Below, in pieces: positions 1-6,398 of a DNA stretch of 9,929 bases. The DNA is from Actinomycetota bacterium (GTDB lineage Bacteria; Actinomycetota; Acidimicrobiia; Acidimicrobiales; Acidimicrobiaceae), in assembly GCA_027318945.1 (NCBI GenBank), contig DAHVOF010000245.1, positions 1-9,929 on the forward strand, given 5' to 3'. Below the pieces are notes generated by a model. That model was not told the DNA's origin. It ran no database searches and saw only the letters and a program-made list of their open reading frames with translations. The first letter of the stretch is position 1, and each line of letters begins with the position of its first letter. The position numbers and the translations under genes were made by a program.

Positions 1-969
1 CTGATCTCTCCTAGCTATTATTACTATGACACGGGACTTTTTACGATCCCCAACTGCACCTCCGGAATGTGCTCATTCCACAACTCCGGTGGGGAACGCC
101 TTGGACTCTTGAACATCACCAAAGCTCTGGCAGCGTCTGACGACGTCTTTTTCTACAACCTTGGCTACATGTTTTATGCCAATCAGAGTAAGTTTGGCCA
201 GGACCCGATCCAGCAAACTGCTAGCGCTTATGGCTGGGGAAAACCAACCGGCATAGATCTTCCTGGTGAGGTGGCGGGACTGGTGGACTCGCCTGCAACG
301 AGGGCTCTTCTTCACAAGGAGTATCCAAAGGCTTATCCTTACGACACCTGGTACACGGCCGATCAGCTTGAAATGGCATTCGGTCAGGGAGAGACACTGA
401 TAACACCGGTTCAGATGGCGAACGCATATGCAACATTTGCAAATGGGGGGACCAGATACCAACCTCAGGTGGCAAGTGGCATCGTCAGTCCATCCGGTAA
501 GCTGGTGAAGAAATTCGCTCCGGTGGTCGAAGGGCATGTGACAATGTCGGCCGCTGACCGCGCGGCAATGCTCAGCGGATTTGAAGGTGCCGTTCAAAGC
601 TCTATTGGAACCGCCGGAGGGACCTTTGTCGGCTTCCCTTTCAATAAGTTTCCCTTGGCAGGCAAGACGGGAACGGCTTCCATCACGGGTCAAGAGCCGA
701 ACTCGTGGTTTGTCGCTTTCGGACCTGTGCAAAAGCCCGAATATGTTGTGGCAGTAGTGATAAAAAACGGTGGATTTGGTGCGAGTGCGGCTGCACCCGT
801 TGCCCGGCAGATATTTCAGTATTTGATGCAGCATCCAATTGGGGCTAGCACTTTTGGGGTTCCCCATCTTGCGCCCGGTGTCGCGAACACCGCAAACTAT
901 GGAGTTGGGCCGTCAAGCTCGGTAGCGACCACCACGACCACCACTACAACCGCGACACCTGGAGGATAG
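1..969 (+). CDS. mrdA: Class B penicillin-binding protein, C-terminal part (MrdA/PBP2-like), 5' truncated
   Basis: The reading frame is open from the first base of the window, so the true start lies upstream; the ATG at 67 is internal. The product is the C-terminal portion of a peptidoglycan transpeptidase, which cross-links stem peptides on the outer face of the membrane. The fragment has SDD at residues 46-48 (counting from base 1), in the place of the SxN/SxD motif, followed by FFYNLG. A block reading FGQGETLITPVQMANAYATF is typical of the family, and the KTGT motif is encoded at 664-675. The active-site SxxK motif and any membrane anchor lie outside the window. The phrase GFGASAAAPVARQIFQYL near the end favours the elongasome enzyme PBP2/MrdA over the division enzyme FtsI, though that choice is inference. 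The protein ends in a low-complexity tail with a run of eight threonines (about 928-951), probably disordered and extracytoplasmic. The stop is TAG at 967-969. Confidence 0.88.
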   Translation: MISPSYYYYDTGLFTIPNCTSGMCSFHNSGGERLGLLNITKALAASDDVFFYNLGYMFYANQSKFGQDPIQQTASAYGWGKPTGIDLPGEVAGLVDSPATRALLHKEYPKAYPYDTWYTADQLEMAFGQGETLITPVQMANAYATFANGGTRYQPQVASGIVSPSGKLVKKFAPVVEGHVTMSAADRAAMLSGFEGAVQSSIGTAGGTFVGFPFNKFPLAGKTGTASITGQEPNSWFVAFGPVQKPEYVVAVVIKNGGFGASAAAPVARQIFQYLMQHPIGASTFGVPHLAPGVANTANYGVGPSSSVATTTTTTTTATPGG

Positions 970-986
970 TCGCGGCTAGATCGGAA

Positions 987-1001
987 GCGGCAAGTTGCCG
1001 C
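987..1001. repeat. Perfect 7-bp inverted repeat after the penicillin-binding protein gene
   Basis: GCGGCAAGTTGCCGC has two exactly complementary 7-base arms around one central base. As RNA it could fold into a 5-6 bp GC-rich stem with a 3-5 base loop. It begins 17 bases after the upstream stop codon, which suits a terminator position, but no T-run follows, so an intrinsic terminator is doubtful. The near-perfect dyad could equally be a protein-binding site. Confidence 0.4.
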
Positions 1002-1069
1002 CAGGTGTCTGGATATGACTGCAGTCAGGCTATTTTCTTGGTGCTTGTCAGCGACGACGGTTGCGTAGT

Positions 1070-1103
1070 GCCGCAAGATCTAGCAGCCGGGCTCAATTGC
1101 GGC
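1070..1103. repeat. Second inverted repeat upstream of rne
   Basis: GCCGCAA at 1070-1076 pairs perfectly with TTGCGGC at 1097-1103, with a 20-base loop that itself contains short complementary stretches. The arms resemble those of the repeat at 987-1001 (GCGGCAA/TTGCCGC), sharing the GCAA/TTGC core. It could be a leader stem-loop or an operator; no function is shown. Confidence 0.3.
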
Positions 1104-1386
1104 TAAACTGGATACGAAATGCTGATCAAATGGCACGGCTTTGGCTGCATAATAGGGCTGCTACTCCTTGCGACGTATGCGTACGGACGCGAGAGTAGTG
1201 ACTCTGTCCCTCATAACGAGCCTTTTTCAGCATCAGAAGGATCTCTCGAGCTTTTTCAAAGCTCGGTTTCTGAGTCGGCCAGCGTACAATCTGCTCACAG
1301 TATGGATCCGGGATCTATCTGGAGTTATGAACGATCCATTCCAGTGCGTGGGGCCGTCACGACAAGTTTTAGAAGGGTGATGCCGA

Positions 1387-3204
1387 ATGGCAGAGAAGGA
1401 CCTCTCGCACGATGGTGCGAGGGCTACTCAGGGTCCATCAGAGGACCAGGCAAAAAATACAAGCGCATCGAGCCAGAGAAGGCGGCGACACGGAGCCAGC
1501 CGAGGTCCTGGAAATCAGCAGTCTTCGTCGGCTGTAGCTGAAAAAGAGGGTTCGTCCAGCACAAATGGAGCTGACGAACCGGCAGCCTCGCGGAGGCAAA
1601 GTCGTCCTCCTAGAAGGAATACTCGCAGGCCTCAGCCGGAACCTGAGGTGCTTCAGGAGGAGCCGTCAGCGGTAGATGCTGCTCAACACTCCTCGGGTTA
1701 TATCGGTAGGATTCGCTCATCCTTTAGTGGGGCGCAGCAGCCGAAAAAGGATGGAGTTCCGGCCGAGAAGAAGAAGCGCCTGGGAATCCACGGAACCAAA
1801 GAGCGCGAAGAGATTCTTTCAAAGGGACCGGTGCAGTACAGGGCGGAGGAGCTTATTTCCGATCTTGCTAGTGGCGAGGTCAAGCCTGCTAAGCGTGTAC
1901 ACCAGAGATTCGGCCGGCAGAGAAAAGGCCGGCCCGTGGGAAGGTACCTCATGTGTGTTCACGTGCACGAGGGGGTGACACAGATTGCGGTTCTTGAAGG
2001 ACGTACGCTGATCGAGCATTATGTTTCCAAGTCGGAATCTGACCCCAATGCGATCGATGGAAACATTTACTTAGGCAGGGTAACCAATGTGCTCCCGGGG
2101 ATGGAGGCTGCTTTCGTCGACATCGGAACACCCAAGAACGCAGTTCTATACCGGGGCGATGTCAGGTACGAACGCGAAGACCTTCTGGATGCAGACCAGA
2201 AGGCGGTACGAATCGAGCAGTTGCTCCGACCCAAGCAGACCGTCGTTTGTCAGGTTACGAAGAATCCTATTGGCACCAAAGGAGCGAGATTAACCCAGGA
2301 AGTTTCCCTACCTGGACGGTTTCTTGTACTAATTCCCAACTCCGATTCATATGGGATTTCCAAGAGGCTGCCTGACGAGGAGCGGAAGCGGCTGCGGAGG
2401 ATTCTTGATGACATAAAGCCTGACGGATTTGGGCTGATAGTTAGGACGGCGGCAGAGGGGGCCTCGGTAGACGAGCTTGAGCGAGATACAGAGCACCTGA
2501 TTGGGATGTGGAGGAGAATAGAGGAAAGGGCACGGGTAGCGCACGCCCCAGCCCTCCTTTACCAGGAGCCGCCCGTGGCGGTTCGAGTAATCCGTGAGGA
2601 GTTTAACCGAAATTACCGGGGGGTTATTATAGACGACCGCTCCCTTTACGAAGAAGTGTCTATGTACGTGTCGTCTATTTCTCCGGAGCTTGCCGACAGA
2701 GTTGAATTTTATGACACTGAGAGGCGTGCACTTCCTGTATTCGAGCAGTTTCACGTGCATGAGCAGTTGCACAAGGCGCTTGGTCGGAAGGTTTGGCTTC
2801 CGTCCGGCGGTTCGCTTGTTATAGATAGGGCCGAGGCTCTAACCGTCATAGATGTGAACACCGGCAAGAACGTGGGATCGCACTCCCTCGAGGAAACTAT
2901 TCACAGGAATAATCTGGAAGCCGTGGAAGAGGTCGCACGTCAGTTGCGTCTCCGAGATATAGGGGGGATCATCGTCATTGACCTGATCGATATGATGATC
3001 AAGGCCAATCAAGAGGACGTAATGCGGGCTTTTCGCGATGCATTGGCACGGGACAAGACGAAGACACAGGTCTTCGACATGTCTGAACTTGGATTGGTAG
3101 AGATGACGAGGCAGCGTGTTTCCGAGGGGTTGGTAGAGTCTTTTTCCACGGTTTGTCCGACTTGTGAAGGAAGAGGCTTGATTTTTGACCCATCTCTGCT
3201 TTAG
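1387..3204 (+). CDS. rne: Ribonuclease E/G family endoribonuclease with N-terminal basic extension
   Basis: This 605-residue protein is an endonuclease of the RNase E/G family, which cuts single-stranded AU-rich RNA in mRNA decay and in rRNA and tRNA maturation. Residues 1 to about 187 form a low-complexity extension rich in Arg, Ser, Pro and Glu, probably disordered. The catalytic core follows. An S1 RNA-binding domain starts near M189. The 5' sensor segment reads IVRTAAEG, with R353 and T354 aligning with the E. coli monophosphate-binding pair R169/T170. The DNase I-like domain carries D489 (in VIDVN) and D532 (in VIDLID); their 43-residue spacing matches E. coli D303 and D346. A zinc-link CPTC (C590, C593) lies close to the C-terminus. 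There is no long C-terminal scaffold as in E. coli RNase E. The ATG at 1387 is preceded by GAAGGG at 1372-1377, a good ribosome-binding site with nine-base spacing. rplU starts 21 bases after its stop. Assigning rne rather than rng is a naming choice. Confidence 0.93.
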   Translation: MAEKDLSHDGARATQGPSEDQAKNTSASSQRRRRHGASRGPGNQQSSSAVAEKEGSSSTNGADEPAASRRQSRPPRRNTRRPQPEPEVLQEEPSAVDAAQHSSGYIGRIRSSFSGAQQPKKDGVPAEKKKRLGIHGTKEREEILSKGPVQYRAEELISDLASGEVKPAKRVHQRFGRQRKGRPVGRYLMCVHVHEGVTQIAVLEGRTLIEHYVSKSESDPNAIDGNIYLGRVTNVLPGMEAAFVDIGTPKNAVLYRGDVRYEREDLLDADQKAVRIEQLLRPKQTVVCQVTKNPIGTKGARLTQEVSLPGRFLVLIPNSDSYGISKRLPDEERKRLRRILDDIKPDGFGLIVRTAAEGASVDELERDTEHLIGMWRRIEERARVAHAPALLYQEPPVAVRVIREEFNRNYRGVIIDDRSLYEEVSMYVSSISPELADRVEFYDTERRALPVFEQFHVHEQLHKALGRKVWLPSGGSLVIDRAEALTVIDVNTGKNVGSHSLEETIHRNNLEAVEEVARQLRLRDIGGIIVIDLIDMMIKANQEDVMRAFRDALARDKTKTQVFDMSELGLVEMTRQRVSEGLVESFSTVCPTCEGRGLIFDPSLL

Positions 3205-3210
3205 CGCGGG

Positions 3211-3216
3211 TACACT
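3211..3216 (+). promoter_or_regulatory. Possible -10 element for a near-leaderless rplU transcript
   Basis: TACACT lies nine bases before the rplU ATG, and no Shine-Dalgarno sequence is visible before that ATG. A -10 box here would place the transcription start at or within a few bases of the start codon, the arrangement of leaderless genes common in actinobacteria. The nearest -35-like hexamer, TTGACC at 3185-3190, sits 20 bases upstream, which is longer than ideal. Confidence 0.25.
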
Positions 3217-3225
3217 GTAACACCT

Positions 3226-3534
3226 ATGTATGCGGTTATCACAACAGGTGGCAAGCAAGAAAAGGTTGCTCAGGGCCAAGTCGTCAAGGTTGAATTGCTC
3301 GGTGCCGATGAAGGAAGCGACGTTACTTTCAAACCCGTTCTCATCGTTGATGGAGAGAACGTTATAGCAGGCGGTTCCGAACTCAATGAAGCTTCGGTGA
3401 CTGCACGGGTCGTTGGCATTTCCAAAGGGCCTAAAGTAGTTGGTTTCAAGTATCGTTCGAAGTCCCGGTACCGGCGTAAGTGGGGACATAGGCAAAAGTA
3501 TTCGGTAGTTGAGATTACCGGAATTAACAAGTAG
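3226..3534 (+). CDS. rplU: 50S ribosomal protein L21
   Basis: This 102-residue protein of normal family length is ribosomal protein L21, which binds 23S rRNA in the large subunit. The N-terminus MYAVITTGGKQEKV and the basic stretch YRSKSRYRRKWGHRQ, ending in a short VVEITGI strand, are the family signature. The start is fixed by the conserved MYAVI opening. It has no clear ribosome-binding site, unlike rpmA downstream, so it is either translated from a leaderless message or coupled to rne translation. Its position between rne and rpmA is the common bacterial order. Confidence 0.97.
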   Translation: MYAVITTGGKQEKVAQGQVVKVELLGADEGSDVTFKPVLIVDGENVIAGGSELNEASVTARVVGISKGPKVVGFKYRSKSRYRRKWGHRQKYSVVEITGINK

Positions 3535-3604
3535 CTTTTGCTGCACGTTCCAGGACGCCGGTCAGAGGGTGAGCATTTTCAGCAGTACTCCAAGGAGAGT
3601 GTAG

Positions 3605-3868
3605 ATGTCAAAGACAAAGGGTGGAGGATCGACTAGGAATGGCCGAGATTCTCATGCCCAAAGACTGGGCGTGAAGATCTTCGACGGAATGACCGTCAAA
3701 GCTGGAGCCATTCTGGTTCGCCAGCGCGGAACGAAGTTTCATCCTGGTTTCAATGTTGGCAGGGGAGGAGACGACACCCTATTTGCAACATCTGAGGGTA
3801 AGGTGAAGTTCGGAGACCGGAGAGGTCGACACGTAGTTGATGTTGTCAGCGAGGGCGCAGGCAGCTAG
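3605..3868 (+). CDS. rpmA: 50S ribosomal protein L27
   Basis: This 87-residue protein is ribosomal protein L27, whose N-terminal tail reaches the peptidyl transferase centre. The opening MSKTKGGGSTRNGRDS, the GTKFHPG motif at about residues 42-48 and the DDTLFA segment identify it. There is no cleavable N-terminal extension of the type known in Firmicutes. AAGGAGA at 3592-3598 is a strong ribosome-binding site six bases before the ATG. It lies 70 bases after rplU, presumably on the same transcript. The following gap contains the hairpin at 3910-3949, where the rne-rplU-rpmA message may end or be attenuated. Confidence 0.97.
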   Translation: MSKTKGGGSTRNGRDSHAQRLGVKIFDGMTVKAGAILVRQRGTKFHPGFNVGRGGDDTLFATSEGKVKFGDRRGRHVVDVVSEGAGS

Positions 3869-3880
3869 CTTATCGAGTCA

Positions 3881-3886
3881 TATATT
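3881..3886 (+). promoter_or_regulatory. Possible -10 element for an obgE promoter
   Basis: TATATT matches the TATAAT consensus at five of six positions and lies in an AT-rich patch after rpmA. The hexamer 17 bases upstream, CAGGCA at 3858-3863, is only a partial -35 match. If used, transcription would begin near 3893 and the 3910-3949 hairpin would sit in the obgE leader. A second, weaker option is TTGTCA (3843-3848) with TAGCTT (3866-3871), 17 bases apart. Confidence 0.28.
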
Positions 3887-3909
3887 TAGTTCTAGATCAG
3901 ATACCTATG

Positions 3910-3949
3910 TGACCTCGGAATATTCTGCGTAGCAGATGTTCCGAGGTCA
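3910..3949 (+). terminator. Strong stem-loop between rpmA and obgE (terminator or attenuator)
   Basis: TGACCTCGGAA (3910-3920) and TTCCGAGGTCA (3939-3949) form a perfect 11-bp stem. Within the loop, TCTGC and GCAGA around GTA make a further 5-bp inner stem, giving a long rod-like hairpin. The sequence after it, TTGAGTTTT, is T-rich but interrupted, so it is not a textbook intrinsic terminator. The opposite strand has no T-run after the stem, which favours forward action. Its end is only 17 bases before the obgE ATG, leaving little room for a separate promoter downstream. Confidence 0.6.
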
Positions 3950-3966
3950 TTGAGTTTTGAGGCTAC

Positions 3967-5241
3967 ATGTCGAGTTTCGTAGATAGGGCGCAGATTCACG
4001 TAAAGGCCGGCGATGGCGGAGCTGGCTGCGTATCATTCCGTCGGGAGGCCCACGTGGACAAGGGCGGCCCGGATGGCGGGGACGGCGGCAATGGTGGAGA
4101 CGTTTGGCTGAGGGCTTCGAACGATGTCACCTCGCTGTTCGTCTTTCGCGATTTTCCTCATCGCTCTGGGAAAAACGGTGCTCACGGTGCTGGTAAGAAA
4201 AAACATGGTATGACTGGCAAGGGGATCTTTGTGGAGGTGCCTGTAGGCACGGTAGTGAAGGATTTGAACGGCGACGTCGTTGTCGATCTTGACAAGGAGG
4301 GAGCGCTATGGCTTGCAGCGAAGGGCGGTCAAGGCGGCCGCGGGAATACGAGATTCCTCTCCAACTTCAAACGTGCTCCAGGCTTTGCGGAACAAGGGGA
4401 AGTGGGAGAGGAGTTCTGGTTCAACCTGGAACTCAAGCTTGCAGCCGACGTAGCGATTATAGGGTTCCCAAACGTTGGCAAATCGACCTTGATTTCAGTG
4501 TTATCTGCAGCTAAGCCGAAGATTGGTGACTATCCTTTCACCACTTTGGTGCCAAACCTTGGCGTAGTTCGAGTTGGCGGTGGGCAGGATTTTTCTGAAT
4601 TCATCGTGGCGGATATACCTGGGTTGATCGAGGGCGCAAGCGAGGGCAAGGGACTAGGTCATGAATTTTTAAGGCATGTCGAAAGGGCAAGAGTACTGCT
4701 TGTGTTACTGGATTCTTCGACGACCTCTCCTGTGTCTCCAGAGGCCCAGCTGGATATATTGATTAGGGAACTCGGTGCGTACATGGAAGACCTTTTGAGT
4801 CGTCCCAGGCTGATTGTTGCGTCGAAAGTGGACAGTGCCGATCCCGACACCGTCGCCGTCTTGGTTGGGCAGAAGTTGGTTTCAATGTCCGTTTCCTCGA
4901 CGACGGGCGAGGGAATCAAAGAGTTGGCTGCGGAGCTGGAGCAGTTGGTGAGGGCGGCGAAGCTGGAGGTTGTAGCGCCCACGGAAGATATTGTAATTCA
5001 TCGTCCTGAATCGAGGAGCTTTCGAGTTGACAAAGATCCCGACGGAGTGTACAGGGTTGTTGGCAGGGCGGTCGAGAGGATCGTGTCGCTTTCAAATATC
5101 ACATCGCCCGAGGCTATCGACTATATTCAATTTCGTCTAAAGAAACTTGGGGTTGACAAAGCACTGAGGCGCAGCGGGGTTCGCGATGGCGATGAGGTCA
5201 GGATAGCTGACTTCAGCTTTGACTACCGGGATAATACCTAG
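3967..5241 (+). CDS. obgE: GTPase Obg/CgtA
   Basis: This 424-residue protein is the Obg GTPase, which binds the 50S subunit and acts in late ribosome assembly, with links to the stringent response. Residues 1 to about 160 form the glycine-rich Obg fold (VKAGDGGAGCVSFRRE and repeated GGDGG-like turns). The G domain follows: the P-loop GFPNVGKST spans residues 166-174 with K172, and DIPG at 216-219 is the G3 box. The G4 box reads SKVD at 286-289, with serine where NKxD is usual. The G5 region is SSTTGEG. About residues 345-424 match the C-terminal OCT domain found in actinobacterial and some other Obg proteins. The start gives the conserved MSSFVDRAQIHVKAGDGG opening; its ribosome-binding site is weak (GAGG, four bases before ATG). 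It sits in the usual place after rpmA, and proB begins 13 bases after its stop. Confidence 0.96.
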   Translation: MSSFVDRAQIHVKAGDGGAGCVSFRREAHVDKGGPDGGDGGNGGDVWLRASNDVTSLFVFRDFPHRSGKNGAHGAGKKKHGMTGKGIFVEVPVGTVVKDLNGDVVVDLDKEGALWLAAKGGQGGRGNTRFLSNFKRAPGFAEQGEVGEEFWFNLELKLAADVAIIGFPNVGKSTLISVLSAAKPKIGDYPFTTLVPNLGVVRVGGGQDFSEFIVADIPGLIEGASEGKGLGHEFLRHVERARVLLVLLDSSTTSPVSPEAQLDILIRELGAYMEDLLSRPRLIVASKVDSADPDTVAVLVGQKLVSMSVSSTTGEGIKELAAELEQLVRAAKLEVVAPTEDIVIHRPESRSFRVDKDPDGVYRVVGRAVERIVSLSNITSPEAIDYIQFRLKKLGVDKALRRSGVRDGDEVRIADFSFDYRDNT

Positions 5242-5248
5242 GAAGGAG
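5241..5248 (+). promoter_or_regulatory. Ribosome-binding site deciding the proB TTG start
   Basis: GGAAGGAG is a strong Shine-Dalgarno sequence overlapping the last base of the obgE stop codon. It lies six bases before the TTG at 5255 and supports that codon over an in-frame TTG at 5219 inside obgE. Confidence 0.75.
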
Positions 5249-5254
5249 ACTCTG

Positions 5255-6343
5255 TTGCGATTAGTTGTTAAGCTAGGGTCCTCCTCGGTAACGGAATCTG
5301 ACGGCTCCATTGCTACTTCAACGCTCAGGTCTGTCTCGTCGCAAATCGCTCAACTAAGAAGTGCCGGGCATTACGCTGTGGTCGTCAGCTCTGGCGCGAT
5401 TGCTTCAGGACTCAACACGCTTGGCATGGCGAATCGTAGACCGTCGGACTTGGCCGTCCTTCAAGCAATTTCCGCAGTCGGCCAATCGCGACTGATGGCG
5501 GCATATAACCAGGCCTTTGGCGAATACGGGCTGATTGCTGGCCAGGTGTTGCTGACTCCGCTGGATTTTATCAACCGGCAGCAGTATCTCCACGCGCGGC
5601 AAACCCTTCAGAAGCTTCTTGATCTAGGGGTCGTGCCTGTGGTCAACGAAAACGATGCCGTAGCCGATGACGAAATCCGTTTTGGTGACAACGATCGCAT
5701 TGCAGCGCTTGTAGCCAACCTTATTACTGCGGATCTGCTTGTATTGTTGACAGATCAGATGGGTGTCTACACTTCGGATCCACGTTTAGATTCTGCGGCC
5801 TCGCTTGTTGAAGAAATCGACGAGGTCTCTGAGGCGCTGAGAGAAGCGGCCGGGGGGCCTGGTACGGAACGTGGATCAGGAGGAATGGCTTCAAAACTCC
5901 AAGCAGCTTCAATTGCATCGTGGTCCGGCGTGGATGTATTGATTGCAAATGCCAGCAAAGATTCCGTTTTGGTCGAGGCATGCGAGAAGAAGCCCGGGCT
6001 GGGGACGGTAGTCAATAGAAGGCCGTCACGTCTCAGTGCGCGCAAGCTATGGATTGCATTCGCGAATCCTCCGGTGGGAAGGGTATACGTCGACGACGGT
6101 GCCAGGGAGGCGTTGGTGGAGAACTCGAAGTCGCTGCTCAGCGTTGGGGTCCAATCGGTACAGGGAAATTTCGCTGAAGATGATCCTCTGGAGATCTGCG
6201 ATCTTAGTGGCAGGGTTGTCGCAAGAGGTCTTGCCAAGGTTGCGTCGGGCGATCTATTGGAGTCGATAAGCGGCCGATCTCTCGGCATCCAGGGCAGTTC
6301 GAGTATTCTGGTGCATAGGGACGATTTGGTTGTATTGGTTTAG
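5255..6343 (+). CDS. proB: Glutamate 5-kinase
   Basis: This enzyme phosphorylates glutamate with ATP to gamma-glutamyl phosphate, the first and usually feedback-controlled step of proline synthesis in the cytoplasm. From the TTG at 5255 the product is 362 residues, close to E. coli ProB (367). It opens with the typical LRLVVKLGSSSV. The amino acid kinase domain shows VVSSGAIASG, the NENDAV motif (from N131) leading to FGDNDRIAALVA, and GSGGMASKLQAA. A C-terminal PUA domain covers roughly residue 264 onward. An in-frame TTG at 5219 would add 12 residues overlapping obgE, but the ribosome-binding site and family N-terminus favour 5255. The gene is 13 bases after obgE, suggesting cotranscription; a 55-base gap precedes proA. 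Confidence 0.95.
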   Translation: MRLVVKLGSSSVTESDGSIATSTLRSVSSQIAQLRSAGHYAVVVSSGAIASGLNTLGMANRRPSDLAVLQAISAVGQSRLMAAYNQAFGEYGLIAGQVLLTPLDFINRQQYLHARQTLQKLLDLGVVPVVNENDAVADDEIRFGDNDRIAALVANLITADLLVLLTDQMGVYTSDPRLDSAASLVEEIDEVSEALREAAGGPGTERGSGGMASKLQAASIASWSGVDVLIANASKDSVLVEACEKKPGLGTVVNRRPSRLSARKLWIAFANPPVGRVYVDDGAREALVENSKSLLSVGVQSVQGNFAEDDPLEICDLSGRVVARGLAKVASGDLLESISGRSLGIQGSSSILVHRDDLVVLV

Positions 6344-6398
6344 TTGAGGTTCTTTTCTTTCGCAATGGCTCCTTATTTCATTTTCAAAGTAGGTACGG

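Larger units (their letters stand above)
970..1386 (+). other. Long region without a confident gene; probable rne leader and promoter region
   Basis: About 420 bases separate the penicillin-binding protein from rne. Two inverted repeats lie in its first third (987-1001 and 1070-1103). Two overlapping forward ORFs cover the rest. One runs from ATG 1119 to 1541 and begins with a hydrophobic stretch like a signal peptide, but it overlaps rne by 155 bases and has no good ribosome-binding site. The other runs from TTG 1168 (or ATG 1177) to TGA 1378-1380, ending six bases before the rne start. They cannot both be ordinary genes, and I recognise neither. No convincing pair of -35 and -10 boxes stands out; TAAACT at 1104-1109 is the best -10-like hexamer but lacks a good -35. 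RNase E genes in other bacteria are known to have long 5' leaders through which the enzyme controls its own mRNA, so a leader role is reasonable inference. Confidence 0.4.

Noticed and set aside
73..867. Long reverse-strand ORF (264 codons) opposite the penicillin-binding protein gene
   Set aside because: It lies wholly antisense to a gene with clear motifs, and its product is a Cys/Arg/His-rich sequence with no recognisable domain.
987..1001. Calling the repeat after the penicillin-binding protein an intrinsic terminator
   Set aside because: The stem is short and no T-run follows; it is recorded only as an inverted repeat.
2839..3546. Reverse-strand ORF (235 codons) opposite the rne 3' end and rplU
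   Set aside because: Antisense to two highly conserved genes, with no domain; a shadow of codon bias.
5027..5055. Promoter-like TTGACA with TACAGG 17 bases downstream inside obgE
   Set aside because: The -35 is perfect but the -10 matches only three of six positions, and both are in conserved OCT-domain codons; chance is a sufficient explanation.
5219..5254. Upstream TTG start for proB that would overlap obgE
   Set aside because: A strong ribosome-binding site at 5241-5248 and the family's usual N-terminus point to TTG 5255.
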